From the NCBI GenBank assembly GCA_945884695.1, contig CAMCYO010000006.1, positions 1 to 64,000 on the forward strand: DNA of 64,000 nt, given 5' to 3'. Below, in pieces: positions 28,700 to 38,989 of the stretch. Within the stretch, counting starts at the first letter, position 1; each line of letters begins with the position of its first letter. The position numbers and the translations under genes are program-made. The stretch comes from Streptomyces griseus. GTDB lineage: Bacteria; Actinomycetota; Actinomycetes; Nanopelagicales; Nanopelagicaceae. The notes beneath the pieces were generated by a model. The model ran no database searches. It saw nothing but the letters and a program-made list of their open reading frames with translations, and was not told where the DNA came from.

Positions 28700-29730
28700 T
28701 GAGCAACAGAATGTCCTTTATAGGTCGCGATATGGCCGTTGACCTCGGCACTGCCAACACGCTTATTTATGTACGTGGACAGGGAATTGTTCTCAATGAG
28801 CCAAGCGTTGTTGCTGTGAACCAAGATACTGGTGGCATTCTTGCTGTTGGTCTTGAAGCCAAGAAGATGATTGGTCGTACTCCCGGAAACATTGTCGCAA
28901 TTCGTCCACTTAAAGATGGTGTTATTGCAGATTTTGATACGACCGAGCGCATGTTGCGATACTTCATTCAGAAAGTTCACCGCCGTCGCTACTTGGCAAA
29001 ACCACGCATTGTTGTCTGTGTGCCATCTGGTATTACAGGTGTCGAGCAGCGCGCTGTTAAAGATGCAGGCTACGCAGCAGGTGCTCGTAAGGTTTACATC
29101 ATTGAAGAACCCATGGCTGCGGCAATTGGTGCTGGTCTTCCCATTCATGAACCAACTGGAAATATGGTTGTTGATATTGGTGGAGGAACAACAGAAGTTG
29201 CAGTGATTTCACTGGGCGGAATTGTGACCTCTCTTTCAATTCGTGTTGGTGGCGATGAACTAGATCAATCAATTATCAACTGGGTAAAACGCGAGTTCTC
29301 TCTACTTTTAGGCGAGCGCACCGCTGAAGAAATCAAAATGGCAATTGGCTCGGCTTATCCAATTCAAGGCGAGCCAGATGCCGAAATTCGTGGTCGTGAC
29401 CTTGCAACTGGTCTTCCAAAGACAATTGTTGTCTCCGCTGCTGAGATTCGCAAAGCAATCGAAGAACCCGTCAATGCAATTATCAACGCTGTAAAGAGCA
29501 CTCTTGATAAGACTCCACCCGAGCTAGCAAGTGATCTTATGGATCGCGGAATTGTTCTTACTGGGGGTGGCGCACTGTTGCGTGGTCTTGATGAGCGTTT
29601 GCGTCGCGAAACAGGAATGCCCATTCATGTTGCAGATCGTCCGTTGGATGCAGTTGTTGAAGGATCTGGCAAATGTATCGAAGAGTTTGAGGCTTTAGAG
29701 AAGGTCTTGATCTCCGAACCTCGCCGATAG
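28699..29730 (+). CDS. mreB: Rod-shape-determining protein MreB
   Basis: A 343-residue bacterial actin homologue that forms membrane-bound filaments guiding lateral wall synthesis. The phosphate-1 loop is [12 protein letters not shown], phosphate-2 is [19 protein letters not shown], and the adenosine motif is [18 protein letters not shown]. The N-terminus is short, so membrane attachment is by the hydrophobic loop or a short start helix. It begins the mreBCD-PBP2-rodA group, inserted here between ndk and rne as in Streptomyces and absent from mycobacteria. Confidence 0.97.
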   Translation: MSNRMSFIGRDMAVDLGTANTLIYVRGQGIVLNEPSVVAVNQDTGGILAVGLEAKKMIGRTPGNIVAIRPLKDGVIADFDTTERMLRYFIQKVHRRRYLAKPRIVVCVPSGITGVEQRAVKDAGYAAGARKVYIIEEPMAAAIGAGLPIHEPTGNMVVDIGGGTTEVAVISLGGIVTSLSIRVGGDELDQSIINWVKREFSLLLGERTAEEIKMAIGSAYPIQGEPDAEIRGRDLATGLPKTIVVSAAEIRKAIEEPVNAIINAVKSTLDKTPPELASDLMDRGIVLTGGGALLRGLDERLRRETGMPIHVADRPLDAVVEGSGKCIEEFEALEKVLISEPRR

Positions 29731-29733
29731 GCT
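29728..29733 (+). promoter_or_regulatory. -10 box of mreC that begins with the mreB stop codon
   Basis: TAGGCT is followed by six bases and the mreC ATG at 29740. Its first three bases are the TAG stop of mreB. Confidence 0.4.
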
Positions 29734-29739
29734 ACTTCA

Positions 29740-30675
29740 ATGCGATACGGCGGCGACAACAGAAGTCGTCTGTTACTCGTAATCTTAATTGTCACATCTT
29801 TATTTCTTATAACTCTGGATCTTCGAGGCGTTGCGGTTATGCAAGGCGCTCGCAATGGCGCTCAAATAATTCTCTCTCCGTTTCAGCGTGGAGCAAGTTT
29901 TGTTTTCACGCCAGTGGGCAATTTCTTTTCAGATATTGCCCACCTTGGAAGAACTCGTTCTCAACTTAAAGCCCTCGAAGATGAGAACACTAAGTTACGA
30001 GAGCGAATCTTCACTAACAAGAGTATTGATGTTGAAATTGGCCAATTGAAGTCAGTATTAAATCTTGCTGGAAAAGCTGGATACAAAGTTGTTAACGCCC
30101 GTGTAATCTCTCAAGGCTCGAGCACATCATTTACTCAGACAGTAATTATCGATGCTGGTACAAATATGAAAATTACTCGCGACATGACTGTAATTGCAGG
30201 TGAAGGGTTGGTCGGTGTAGTCAAAGAGGTATACCCAAGTACCTCGCTAGTCATGTTGGCTTCCGACCCTTCATTTCGCATTGGAATTCGAATGGCTGAG
30301 ACTGAACAAATTGGGATACTTTCTGGACAGGGAACCAACCATGCAGTACTTCAGCTCTTAGATAGTCAGAGCAGTGTCAAGGTTGGCGATGTGTTGTTGG
30401 CGCGCGGAAGTGCCGGAGATAAACCCTTTGTGCCAGGTGTCCCTGTGGGTTACGTTACATATGTTGCTGATTCTGCTGGCGCAGTTTCAGCAAGGGCGGA
30501 AGTTCAATATTTTGTACATTTGAGTTCGCTGCGCATAGTTGCAGTTGTGGTGAAGGCCCCTGATGCAGATCCTCGAGATACTCTCATTCCGCCTAAGCCA
30601 CTTCCAACGCCAGCCCCAACCGTAACGGTTTATGTAACTCCGTCTGCGTCCCCAAGTCCCACTGCTGAAAAGTAA
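29740..30675 (+). CDS. mreC: Rod-shape-determining protein MreC
   Basis: A 311-residue bitopic protein. A short cytoplasmic part leads to one membrane helix (about 9-25). A coiled coil follows (about 68-92, SQLKALEDENTKLRERIF), then the two-lobed beta domain (ARVISQGSS, GLVGVVKEVYPSTSLVMLASDPSFRIGIR). The tail is Pro-rich (PKPLPTPAPTVTVYVTPSASPSPT). MreC links MreB with PBP2 and RodA. It has no clear ribosome binding site, but it has the -10 box at 29728-29733. Confidence 0.94.
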   Translation: MRYGGDNRSRLLLVILIVTSLFLITLDLRGVAVMQGARNGAQIILSPFQRGASFVFTPVGNFFSDIAHLGRTRSQLKALEDENTKLRERIFTNKSIDVEIGQLKSVLNLAGKAGYKVVNARVISQGSSTSFTQTVIIDAGTNMKITRDMTVIAGEGLVGVVKEVYPSTSLVMLASDPSFRIGIRMAETEQIGILSGQGTNHAVLQLLDSQSSVKVGDVLLARGSAGDKPFVPGVPVGYVTYVADSAGAVSARAEVQYFVHLSSLRIVAVVVKAPDADPRDTLIPPKPLPTPAPTVTVYVTPSASPSPTAEK

Positions 30676-30681
30676 AGCTGC

Positions 30682-31203
30682 ATGCTCACTCGTCGGCTAT
30701 TTCTCTCATCTTCTATCTTCCTTTTTCTTTTCATCCTCCAGGAATCTTTATTTAATCTAGTGAGGTTGCCGATCGGTGGATTTTCACTTTTCCTCATTTT
30801 TACAATGTGTTGGGCGGCGTTGAGTACACCTGAGGTTGGTGCTCTAACTGGATTTGGCGCAGGGTTGTTGTTGGATTTAGCACCTGCAAATGAGGGGCCG
30901 ATTGGTCAATGGACGTTGATACTCATTGGTGTCGGTTATGGAATTGCATTTCTTCGTTATGGGGATGACAGTTTGCGAGGAAGCCCATTTAGTCTGGTCG
31001 TTCTTGTGGCTTCAGGAGTTGTTGTAACCCTTGGCGCTTACCTTGCATCAGGTGTACTGCTGGGATTAAACCTGGGTACTGGTTTTCAACTCACCAAAAA
31101 TGTTTTAGGAAACGGAATTTGGACACTTGTTGTTGCACCATTTTTATTGCCGATAGTTTCTCGATTACACCGGACAATATTTGAAACTCGTGAAACTCTA
31201 TGA
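30682..31203 (+). CDS. mreD: Rod-shape-determining protein MreD
   Basis: A 173-residue membrane protein with five to six hydrophobic helices and the GFGAGLLLDLAPANEGPIGQWTL segment typical of MreD. It follows mreC by six bases and overlaps the PBP2 gene by four (ATGA). It should act in the membrane part of the elongasome. Confidence 0.9.
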   Translation: MLTRRLFLSSSIFLFLFILQESLFNLVRLPIGGFSLFLIFTMCWAALSTPEVGALTGFGAGLLLDLAPANEGPIGQWTLILIGVGYGIAFLRYGDDSLRGSPFSLVVLVASGVVVTLGAYLASGVLLGLNLGTGFQLTKNVLGNGIWTLVVAPFLLPIVSRLHRTIFETRETL

Positions 31204-33281
31204 ACCAGAGATCGAGTTTAAGTTTGATTGTTGTTCAAGTATTTATTCTCTCCCTTATGGTTGCCTTATTCGGTCGCTTGTTTTATCTACAAGTCGGAGC
31301 CGGCCCAAAATATCGCGATGCAGCGTTGAGTATTCAGAGCCGAGATATAGTTAATCCAGCTACAAGAGGCATGATTGTTGATTCATCTGGAGTCCCTCTG
31401 GCACTTAATCGAGTGGGTCTTGCCGTAACAGTAGATAGAAGTGTGCTTGATGCCCAAGCAGATAAAGGCGGAGCTGTGCTGAGTCGCACTGCAAAGCTCC
31501 TAGACTTGAGTTACACAGATGTTTTTCGCCGCACTCGATTATGCGGGGAGTTAAGTAAAGGTAATCAACTTGGGTGCTGGACTGGAACGAGATATCAACC
31601 CATTCCCATCACTAAAGATGCTGATCCCGCAAAGGCACTGGCCATTGTTGAAAGAGCAGACCTCTTTCCAGGCATTGATGCGATGCCGGTAGCTGTTCGC
31701 AATTATCCAGGCGTTGATGGAGTAAATGCTGCTCATGAATTGGGTTATGTCGGACCGCTAACGGAAGCGGATTTATCTGGTGTTAATAAAAATAAATACT
31801 ATCGAAGTGAAATGATCGGCAAGGCAGGACTTGAATACCAATATGACTCATACCTTCGTGGCAAACCAGGAATTCGAACTGTGATCGTTGATCGCAAAGA
31901 GGCCGTCACTCGGGAATCTCAAAATACCAAGTCCATACCGGGTGAGCACGTGGTAACAAGTTTAGACGTGCGGCTGCAGGCATCAACTGAAAGCGCACTG
32001 GCCGATGCAGTAATGCGTGCGCGCAGTATTGGGTATCGCGGAGATGCAGGTGCTGCAGTAGTTATGGATATTAAAACCGGACGAATATTAGCAATGGCTT
32101 CATATCCAACCTATGACCCAAATATTTGGGAAAAAGGGTTAACTGTTAAACAAGCCAAAGATATGTTTAGTGAATCAACCGGCGTCCCAGCACTTTCGCG
32201 TGTATTGCAAGGCTTGTATGCACCTGCTTCCACTTTCAAATCAGTTTCACTAGTGGCAGCAGCAAATGCTGGATATGACCTGCGAGGTACATATTCATGC
32301 CCTGCTCAAGTAACTGTTGGCGATAGAGATTTTCAGAATTTTGAAAGTAAAGCACAGGGAAGATTGACGATGAAGAAAGCCATCGCTATTTCTTGTGACA
32401 CAATTTGGTATCAAATTGCCTACGACGAATGGGTACGAGATGGTGGGCTCTCACCTAAAAAGAACGCACATGATTACTTCTTTTCTGCTGCTCGCGGATT
32501 TCAAATTGCTCAAAAAACTGGCATCGACCTCCCATCAGAATCAAGCGGGCGCCTTGCAGATCGGCAGTGGAGAAAAGATTGGTATCTTGAAAATAAGGAT
32601 TACTTCTGTAATTACCAAGCCAGAGCTAAGAAGAATCAACTTACCCCTTTCTTGATTGCGCTAGCAAAAGAAAATTGCATCGATGGTGACAAGATTCGCG
32701 GAGGAGATGCGGTGAATTTCTCCATTGGCCAGGGAGATACTGTCATTACCCCACTTAAGTTAACTCAGATGTATGCAGCAATTGCCAATGGGGGCAAAAT
32801 TTGGCAGCCAACTATCGCCCAAGCAATTGTTAAGACAAATGGAACAATTGTTAAGAAATTTAAGCCAAGTGTCATAGGAAACCTCCCCGCTACGCCAGCA
32901 ACTCTCTCCTTCTTGCGAGAAGCTCTAAGAGAAGTTGTTACAGGCGGTACTGCTGCCGGAGTTTTTAGTGGATTTCCAGTAGCCGTAAGTGGCAAAACAG
33001 GAACAGCTGAAGTTTTCGGCCTCAATACAAACGGAACAAAAAAAGATAACACATCGTGGTTTGCATCTTTTGGTCCAACTGAGAAACCCAGATACGCAGT
33101 TGTGATGATGGTGAGTCAGGGTGGTTTTGGTGCCTCAACGAGTGCTGTTGGTGTTCGAAAGATCTACCAAACTCTTTTTGGTGTGGTTGGATCTCAAGTA
33201 GATGCTACAAAAGCTTTATTTCCAAAAGGCCCACCGACCACTTTGCCTAGAATTTCGGCAACGACGAAAGTGAAGAAGTAA
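31200..33281 (+). CDS. mrdA: Penicillin-binding protein 2 (elongation transpeptidase)
   Basis: A 693-residue class B PBP that cross-links peptidoglycan in the lateral wall with RodA. One N-terminal membrane anchor (about 8-30) precedes the dimerisation domain with RGMIVDSSGVPLA (57-69). In the transpeptidase domain the SxxK serine is Ser344 (ASTFK), the SxN-type motif reads SCD in AISCDTIWYQ, and the KTGT box is SGKTGTAEV. The start overlaps mreD (ATGA) and the stop overlaps rodA (TAATG). Confidence 0.95.
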   Translation: MNQRSSLSLIVVQVFILSLMVALFGRLFYLQVGAGPKYRDAALSIQSRDIVNPATRGMIVDSSGVPLALNRVGLAVTVDRSVLDAQADKGGAVLSRTAKLLDLSYTDVFRRTRLCGELSKGNQLGCWTGTRYQPIPITKDADPAKALAIVERADLFPGIDAMPVAVRNYPGVDGVNAAHELGYVGPLTEADLSGVNKNKYYRSEMIGKAGLEYQYDSYLRGKPGIRTVIVDRKEAVTRESQNTKSIPGEHVVTSLDVRLQASTESALADAVMRARSIGYRGDAGAAVVMDIKTGRILAMASYPTYDPNIWEKGLTVKQAKDMFSESTGVPALSRVLQGLYAPASTFKSVSLVAAANAGYDLRGTYSCPAQVTVGDRDFQNFESKAQGRLTMKKAIAISCDTIWYQIAYDEWVRDGGLSPKKNAHDYFFSAARGFQIAQKTGIDLPSESSGRLADRQWRKDWYLENKDYFCNYQARAKKNQLTPFLIALAKENCIDGDKIRGGDAVNFSIGQGDTVITPLKLTQMYAAIANGGKIWQPTIAQAIVKTNGTIVKKFKPSVIGNLPATPATLSFLREALREVVTGGTAAGVFSGFPVAVSGKTGTAEVFGLNTNGTKKDNTSWFASFGPTEKPRYAVVMMVSQGGFGASTSAVGVRKIYQTLFGVVGSQVDATKALFPKGPPTTLPRISATTKVKK

Positions 33282-34438
33282 TGAGTTTCAGACATTTCAC
33301 AGGGCATCGCCGTAGAGCTCGACGTGCAATCATGGAAGGCTTTGATCCAATTCTTACAATTGCTGTTGGATTTCTGCTCATTATCGGAACGCTTTTGGTC
33401 TATGCGGCAACGCGTAGTTGGTACGGATCTCTGGGACTTGATCCGCAGTATTACTTAAAGCGCCATATCTTTAATATCTTGATAGGTGGCGTACTAGCAT
33501 TTGGCACAACGCTTATTGATTACCGGCTACTGCGCGCTTATACGCCCATTGTTTGGGGCATTGGAGTTGTTGGCTTGATAGCAGTTCTTATACCTGGAAT
33601 AGGTCTGGAAATTAATGGCGCGCGAGGCTGGATCTCTCTGCCTGGAGGATTCCAAGTTCAACCTGCAGAGCTAGCAAAGATTTCTATCATCATCGGTCTT
33701 TCAATGTTGTTATCCGAGCGTTTGCATGATCGAGACCAGCCAAGCTCAAGAGATGTTCTACAGGGTTTATTTATTGCGGCAATTCCCATTGTGTTGATTT
33801 TGGTGCAACCCGATATGGGCACAGTGTTGATCATTAGCGCATCGGTTGTAACGATTATTGCTGTATCAGGAGCGCCATCTCGTTGGGTTGTGGGCCTACT
33901 CGTTATAGCCCTCCTTGGTGGGTTCACTGTAGTCAAGGTCGGCGCAATTAATGATTATCAACTCAAAAGACTGCAATCCTTTGTTGATCCAACAGCTGAT
34001 CCACAAAGTAGCGGATATCAGTTAAGGCAATCTCGAATTACAGTGGGTTCCGGAGGAATTATTGGTAAGGGGCTTTTCAACGGACCGCAAACAAATGGAA
34101 GATTTGTTCCAGAACAGCAGACAGATTTCATTTTTACAGTTGCTGGTGAAGAACTTGGTTTCTTAGGATGTGGCGCTATTTTACTTCTCTATCTCATTAT
34201 TTTAATGAGAGGATTTAGAATTGCCCGGCGATCGCAGGACTCATTTGGACGCTTGGTATGTACCGGAGTTATTGCCTGGTTCGCATTTCAAGTATTTGAA
34301 AATATCGGTATGACTATGGGCTTGATGCCTATGACTGGTGTGCCATTGCCATTCATGTCCTATGGAGGTTCGAGTATGTTTGCCAACTTGATTGGGATTG
34401 GTCTTTTGCAGAATATTCACGCTCGTCAGAGAGGTTAA
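33281..34438 (+). CDS. rodA: Rod-shape peptidoglycan glycosyltransferase RodA
   Basis: A 385-residue SEDS-family protein with about ten membrane helices. It polymerises glycan strands from lipid II as partner of PBP2. Signatures include GARGWISLPGGFQVQPAELAKISIII, VQPDMGTVLI, QTDFIFTVAGEELGFLG and MTGVPLPFMSYGGSSM. It is coupled to the PBP2 gene and ends the cell-shape operon. A 162-base spacer follows before rne. Confidence 0.96.
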   Translation: MSFRHFTGHRRRARRAIMEGFDPILTIAVGFLLIIGTLLVYAATRSWYGSLGLDPQYYLKRHIFNILIGGVLAFGTTLIDYRLLRAYTPIVWGIGVVGLIAVLIPGIGLEINGARGWISLPGGFQVQPAELAKISIIIGLSMLLSERLHDRDQPSSRDVLQGLFIAAIPIVLILVQPDMGTVLIISASVVTIIAVSGAPSRWVVGLLVIALLGGFTVVKVGAINDYQLKRLQSFVDPTADPQSSGYQLRQSRITVGSGGIIGKGLFNGPQTNGRFVPEQQTDFIFTVAGEELGFLGCGAILLLYLIILMRGFRIARRSQDSFGRLVCTGVIAWFAFQVFENIGMTMGLMPMTGVPLPFMSYGGSSMFANLIGIGLLQNIHARQRG

Positions 34439-34545
34439 TTAGCGCCCCTTTGGGTTTTAACCCCTCCATCTGCCATACTTACTCCAACGTCCAGCGCGGC
34501 TCGCGATCTCTTTGCGATAAATGCCTAGCGCGGACACACAGAATT

Positions 34546-34583
34546 GCTCGTTATCGAGCCAGAGCGCGTTTTTTACAGAACGC
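34546..34583 (+). promoter_or_regulatory. Two hairpins in the rne leader
   Basis: GCTCG-TTAT-CGAGC (34546-34559) and GCGTT-N8-AACGC (34566-34583) lie just before the rne start. The 162-base space from rodA also holds two AGCGCGG copies (near 34492 and 34527). No terminator with a T-run is clear after rodA. Confidence 0.35.
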
Positions 34584-34600
34584 ATAGAGGATTTGGTGCC

Positions 34601-36703
34601 ATGGCTATTGAGCCAAAGTCGCCGCGCAAGCGTGCGGTGAAAAAAGTTACGAAAGCTCCCGTTGACCCTGCGTTGCAGAAAAGCGATGAACCGGATAAAA
34701 AAGCTTCAGCAAAAAAGAAGAGCGCTGCCGCCATTCCTGTTCCTATCTTTCAAGCCGCCACTGTGGATGCAAAACCTGCAAAAGCAGTTCGCGCAAAAGC
34801 CAACGCTAAAAGTGGCGAACCTGCCAAGACGGAATCTGAGCCTTCTTCAGAGGCCGATTCAACAGATTCGCGTGGGCGTCGACGCCGTCGTGGTGGACGT
34901 GGCCGTCATCGCTCTAGCGATACTCAAAGTTCTACCAATGCTGATGTTTCCACTACTGAAGAAGCCGAAGAAGATGGATCAAAGGGCGCAACGCACCGTC
35001 GTCGCCGCAGAAGGTCGGCATCCGATGGCGTAACACCAGGTGAGACTATTGAAGAAGATGGTGTAGTCACTGTTGTTAAAGTGCGCGAAAGTCGCCCAGT
35101 TCGTGAAGTACGTGAAAGACCTCGTAAAGAATCGCGCTCGCCCGTACGTAGAGGCCGAGAAAATCGTAGTGAATATCGCGAGCCATACCGCAAGCGCGGA
35201 ACAATTATTACTGAAGGTGAATTCCTTGCTCGCCGAGAGAACGTTGACCGCGAGATGTTGGTTCGCCAAATCGGAGACCGTACTCAGATTGCAGTTATCG
35301 AAGATAAAGTCATGGTCGAGCATTACGTTAATCGACATAGCAATATCTCCTATGTAGGAAACGTCTATTTAGGCCGAGTACAGAACGTGCTTCCCAGCAT
35401 GGAAGCAGCTTTTGTTGATATCGGAAAAGGCAGAAATGCCGTTCTCTATGCAGCTGAAGTCAATTGGGATGCAGCCGGAATTTCTGATTCACAACCACGT
35501 AAAATTGAGATGGTGTTAAAAACAGGACAACCCGTATTAGTGCAAGTTACAAAAGATCCCATCGGTCAAAAAGGTGCACGGCTAACAAGTCAGATTTCAC
35601 TTCCTGGTCGATATTTAGTTTATGTTCCTGGCGGTGGAATGAGCGGTATTAGTCGCAGACTCCCAGAGCCAGAGCGCGCACGCCTTAAGACAGTTCTTAA
35701 GCCCATCGTTCCTGAAGAAGCCGGTGTCATTGTTAGAACTGCTGCAGAGGGCGCAAGTGATGTCGAAATTGAAGGAGATGTTGTACGACTGAAAGCGCAG
35801 TGGGAAGACATCGTCCAAAAATCAGAGAACCCAAATTTCCATGCTCCAGCACTTCTCTATGCAGAGCCTGATCTTGCAGTTCGAGTTATTCGCGATATCT
35901 TTAATGAAGATTTCCGCAAGCTCACGATTCAAGGAAGCCAAGCGTGGGAAGATATCCATGGATATTTGACCTTCATCGCGCCCGAGCTCACATCAAAGAT
36001 TGAAAAGTGGACTGGGCTTGGTGACTTATTTGCCGATTACCGCGTAGATGAGCAACTCTCTAAAGCATTTGATCGCAAAGTGTATTTGCCATCTGGTGGT
36101 TCCCTTGTTATCGACCGTACCGAAGCCATGGTTGTCATTGATGTCAACACAGGAAAATTCATTGGCAAGGGCGGAAACCTTGAAGAAACAGTTACTAAGA
36201 ATAACTTGGAAGCGGCCGAAGAGATTGCTCGTCAGCTACGCCTTCGAGATCTTGGTGGCATTGTCGTTATTGACTTTATTGATATGATTTTGGAATCAAA
36301 CCGCGAACAAGTTTTACGTCGCCTTGTTGAATGTTTAGGGCGCGATCGCACCAAGCATCAAGTTGCCGAAGTGACTTCACTGGGATTAGTTCAAATGACA
36401 CGAAAGCGCATTGGCCAAGGACTTATTGAAGCCTTCTCAACAACGTGTGATAGTTGCGCTGGACGTGGAATCCATATTCACACTGAACCTGTAAAAGTAA
36501 AACCAACTCCTGTATTTGCTGAAAATGATTCCAATAATTCTCACGAAGAATTGGAAAATTCTCACGAGATTTCCGAAGAGAGCAATCATGGAGATTTAGA
36601 TTCAGATCCAATGGCTACTCATGTAGAGAGCAAAGAAGAGCCCACTAAGGGCCGAAAGCGTCGTCGAGCGGCCAGCAAAGGGGTCATCACGCCAGGTACC
36701 TGA
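34601..36703 (+). CDS. rne: Ribonuclease E/G
   Basis: A 700-residue endoribonuclease for mRNA decay and rRNA/tRNA processing. The first 200 residues are low-complexity, Lys/Arg/Ser-rich and probably disordered (RGRRRRRGGRGRHR). The S1 domain follows (SYVGNVYLGRVQNVLPSMEAAFVDIG). The DNase I-like catalytic part has aspartates in MVVIDVNTGKF and GGIVVIDFIDM, and the zinc link is CDSCAGRG. A short acidic then basic tail ends the protein. The N-terminal extension resembles the actinobacterial form. I chose the ATG at 34601, ten bases after GAGG; a TTG at 34544 lies in the hairpin leader. Confidence 0.94.
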   Translation: MAIEPKSPRKRAVKKVTKAPVDPALQKSDEPDKKASAKKKSAAAIPVPIFQAATVDAKPAKAVRAKANAKSGEPAKTESEPSSEADSTDSRGRRRRRGGRGRHRSSDTQSSTNADVSTTEEAEEDGSKGATHRRRRRRSASDGVTPGETIEEDGVVTVVKVRESRPVREVRERPRKESRSPVRRGRENRSEYREPYRKRGTIITEGEFLARRENVDREMLVRQIGDRTQIAVIEDKVMVEHYVNRHSNISYVGNVYLGRVQNVLPSMEAAFVDIGKGRNAVLYAAEVNWDAAGISDSQPRKIEMVLKTGQPVLVQVTKDPIGQKGARLTSQISLPGRYLVYVPGGGMSGISRRLPEPERARLKTVLKPIVPEEAGVIVRTAAEGASDVEIEGDVVRLKAQWEDIVQKSENPNFHAPALLYAEPDLAVRVIRDIFNEDFRKLTIQGSQAWEDIHGYLTFIAPELTSKIEKWTGLGDLFADYRVDEQLSKAFDRKVYLPSGGSLVIDRTEAMVVIDVNTGKFIGKGGNLEETVTKNNLEAAEEIARQLRLRDLGGIVVIDFIDMILESNREQVLRRLVECLGRDRTKHQVAEVTSLGLVQMTRKRIGQGLIEAFSTTCDSCAGRGIHIHTEPVKVKPTPVFAENDSNNSHEELENSHEISEESNHGDLDSDPMATHVESKEEPTKGRKRRRAASKGVITPGT

Positions 36704-36718
36704 GGGCAAAATCTCAGT

Positions 36719-36748
36719 TTGACCCAGGACCCCCTCATTGCCTACCCT
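36719..36748 (+). promoter_or_regulatory. Promoter of rplU-rpmA
   Basis: TTGACC (36719-36724), an 18-base spacer and TACCCT (36743-36748), giving a leader of about 50 bases before rplU. Confidence 0.45.
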
Positions 36749-36805
36749 TAGTCTTCGATTAGTGGTCGCTTTTACCGCTGACTGCAATAGAACTGGAGCA
36801 CCAAC

Positions 36806-37120
36806 GTGTATGCAATTGTGAAAGCTGGCGGGCGCCAAGAGAAGGTCGCCGTCGGAGACACGCTCACCGTCGATCGTATCGATGGAGCTGCTGGTTCAAC
36901 CATTACTTTTTCTGCTCTTCTTGTCGTTGACGGAGCAAGCGTTACGACTGATCCAAAAGTTCTCTCTGGCGTAAAAGTTACCGCCGAAGTTCTTGATGAG
37001 ACCAAAGGTAAGAAAATCCACATTTTGCGTTACAAAAACAAGACCGGTTACCGCCGTCGTCAAGGTTTTCGTTCACAAAATACCCGTGTAAAAATTACTG
37101 CCATCAACGGCGTCAAGTAA
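36806..37120 (+). CDS. rplU: 50S ribosomal protein L21
   Basis: A 104-residue large-subunit protein. It has the usual start [18 protein letters not shown] and the C-terminal [23 protein letters not shown]. The start is GTG at 36806, seven bases after GGAG. It is followed 23 bases later by rpmA, the universal L21-L27 pair. Confidence 0.97.
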   Translation: MYAIVKAGGRQEKVAVGDTLTVDRIDGAAGSTITFSALLVVDGASVTTDPKVLSGVKVTAEVLDETKGKKIHILRYKNKTGYRRRQGFRSQNTRVKITAINGVK

Positions 37121-37143
37121 AACAAACTTCAAGGAGTTGAGAA

Positions 37144-37398
37144 ATGGCAAGTAAAAAAGGTGTCTCCTCGACACGAAACGGTCGCGATTCCAATGCACAG
37201 TACCTCGGCATCAAGCGCTTCGGTGGTCAGGTAGTTAACAGCGGCGAAATTCTTGTTCGCCAACGTGGAACTCACTTTCACCCAGGTGCCAATGTTGGTC
37301 GTGGCAAAGATGACACACTTTTTGCTCTAGCTGCAGGTGCAGTTGAATTCGGACGCGCTCGCGGACGTCGCGTAGTTAATGTGGTTCCGGTCGGATAA
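37144..37398 (+). CDS. rpmA: 50S ribosomal protein L27
   Basis: An 84-residue protein with the family features [29 protein letters not shown] and [20 protein letters not shown]. Its N-terminal tail reaches the peptidyl-transferase centre. The ATG at 37144 follows AAGGAG. A terminator follows, so obg probably has its own promoter. Confidence 0.97.
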   Translation: MASKKGVSSTRNGRDSNAQYLGIKRFGGQVVNSGEILVRQRGTHFHPGANVGRGKDDTLFALAAGAVEFGRARGRRVVNVVPVG

Positions 37399-37415
37399 TT
37401 CGGTTCTCATAAAAG

Positions 37416-37446
37416 AGCGGGCCGTTAATGCGGACCCGCTTTTTTT
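37416..37446 (+). terminator. Intrinsic terminator after rpmA
   Basis: AGCGGG-CCG pairs with CGG-(A)-CCCGCT around a short loop (37416-37440), with one bulged base, and runs into seven T (37440-37446). Confidence 0.88.
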
Positions 37447-37501
37447 ATTCCATTCTTAAGTTTGCAAGGTAGATCGCTACAGAGAAGGGCAAGGTGAAGT
37501 T

Positions 37502-38989
37502 ATGACTACATTCGTAGATCGCGTCACTCTCTTTGCCTCTGCCGGTAAAGGTGGCGACGGTTGTGTTTCGGTTAAACGCGAAAAATTTAAACCCCTCGGC
37601 GGACCAGATGGTGGCAATGGGGGTCGTGGCGGTGATATCACTTTAGTTGTAGATCAAAATGTCACAACACTTCTTGATTACCATCATTCCCCACATCGTA
37701 AAGCAACTTCAGGACGTGCCGGATATGGTGATCGTAAAGATGGTCCATCAGGTGAGGATTTAATTCTTACAGTTCCTAATGGCACCGTTGTTTATGACGC
37801 TGATGGAAATCAACTGGCAGATTTAGTTGGTAACGGCACTATTTTTATCGCTGCACAAGGTGGCTTTGGTGGGCTTGGCAATTTAGCACTTTCATCATCT
37901 AAACGACGCGCGCCAGGATTTGCACTCCTTGGAGAGCCAGGGGAGGAGCGCACATTAATTCTTGAATTAAAAAGCGTTGCCGATATAGCACTCGTTGGAT
38001 ATCCAAGCGCAGGAAAGTCATCCCTTATTGCAGCAATTTCAGCAGCCCGTCCAAAGATTGCTGACTATCCATTTACAACGCTAGTTCCAAATCTTGGCGT
38101 TGTGCAAGCAGGAGAAACTCGCTTTACCGTTGCAGATGTTCCCGGGCTAATACCTGGTGCAAGTCAGGGCAAGGGTCTAGGTCTTGAGTTCTTAAGGCAT
38201 GTTGAGCGATGTGTTGCACTCGTGCATGTGCTTGATTGTGGAACACTTGAAACGGATCGAAATCCAGTGAGCGATTTGGAAATTATTGAATCAGAGTTAG
38301 CTCAATATGGTGGGCTTGAAAATCGTCCGCGTATGGTTGCACTTAACAAGATTGATTTACCAGATGGTCAAGCAATGGCTGTTATGGTTGAAGAAACTTT
38401 GCGTGATCTCGGTTACGAGGTTTATCAAGTTTCTGCCGCTTCCCGTGCAGGTCTTTCAGAGCTTACATATGCAATGGCAAGAATCATTCAAAAAACTCGT
38501 GCAGAGACTGCTGTTGAGGAGCGCACTCGTATTGTTCTTCGCCCAGTAGCAGTTGATGATTCTGGGTTCAATGTTGTAGCAAATACAGATGGCTCTTTCA
38601 GTGTTTCTGGTGCGAAAGTGATGCGCTGGGTTCGGCAAACAGATTTCAAAAATGCAGAAGCGATTGGCTATCTTGCAGATCGCATGGCGCAACTTGGAGT
38701 CGAGCGCGAACTCTTCCGAAAAGGGGCAGTATCAGGAGTTGAAGTGCGTGTAGGAGTTGGAGAGAGCGCGGTTGTATTTGATTGGGAGCCAACTATTGAA
38801 GCTGGGGCTGAGCTACTTGGTTCAGCACGCGGTGAGGATGCACGCTTCGACGGACCATGGCGCGGTTACACAAAGGTTCAAGATCAACTCAATGATGATG
38901 AGATTGCGGAACAATGGGAGTACAAAGTTGTTGATCCACGTACCCCTGCACTCAGTGCACAGATAGATGATGAGGAGGGCGAGCAGTGA
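37502..38989 (+). CDS. obg: Obg family GTPase
   Basis: A 495-residue ribosome-associated GTPase (CgtA/ObgE). The Gly-rich Obg fold spans about 1-155 ([32 protein letters not shown]). The G domain has the P-loop GYPSAGKSS, switch [16 protein letters not shown] and NKID. The OCT domain lies near 345-425, with an acidic tail (DDEEGEQ). It acts in 50S assembly and stress control. It overlaps proB by four bases (GTGA). The rplU-rpmA-obg-proB order is typical of actinobacteria. Confidence 0.97.
   Translation: MTTFVDRVTLFASAGKGGDGCVSVKREKFKPLGGPDGGNGGRGGDITLVVDQNVTTLLDYHHSPHRKATSGRAGYGDRKDGPSGEDLILTVPNGTVVYDADGNQLADLVGNGTIFIAAQGGFGGLGNLALSSSKRRAPGFALLGEPGEERTLILELKSVADIALVGYPSAGKSSLIAAISAARPKIADYPFTTLVPNLGVVQAGETRFTVADVPGLIPGASQGKGLGLEFLRHVERCVALVHVLDCGTLETDRNPVSDLEIIESELAQYGGLENRPRMVALNKIDLPDGQAMAVMVEETLRDLGYEVYQVSAASRAGLSELTYAMARIIQKTRAETAVEERTRIVLRPVAVDDSGFNVVANTDGSFSVSGAKVMRWVRQTDFKNAEAIGYLADRMAQLGVERELFRKGAVSGVEVRVGVGESAVVFDWEPTIEAGAELLGSARGEDARFDGPWRGYTKVQDQLNDDEIAEQWEYKVVDPRTPALSAQIDDEEGEQ

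Noticed and set aside
34453..34464. GGGTTTTAACCC as a rodA terminator
   Set aside because: The stem is only a few pairs and no T-run follows it; too weak to call.
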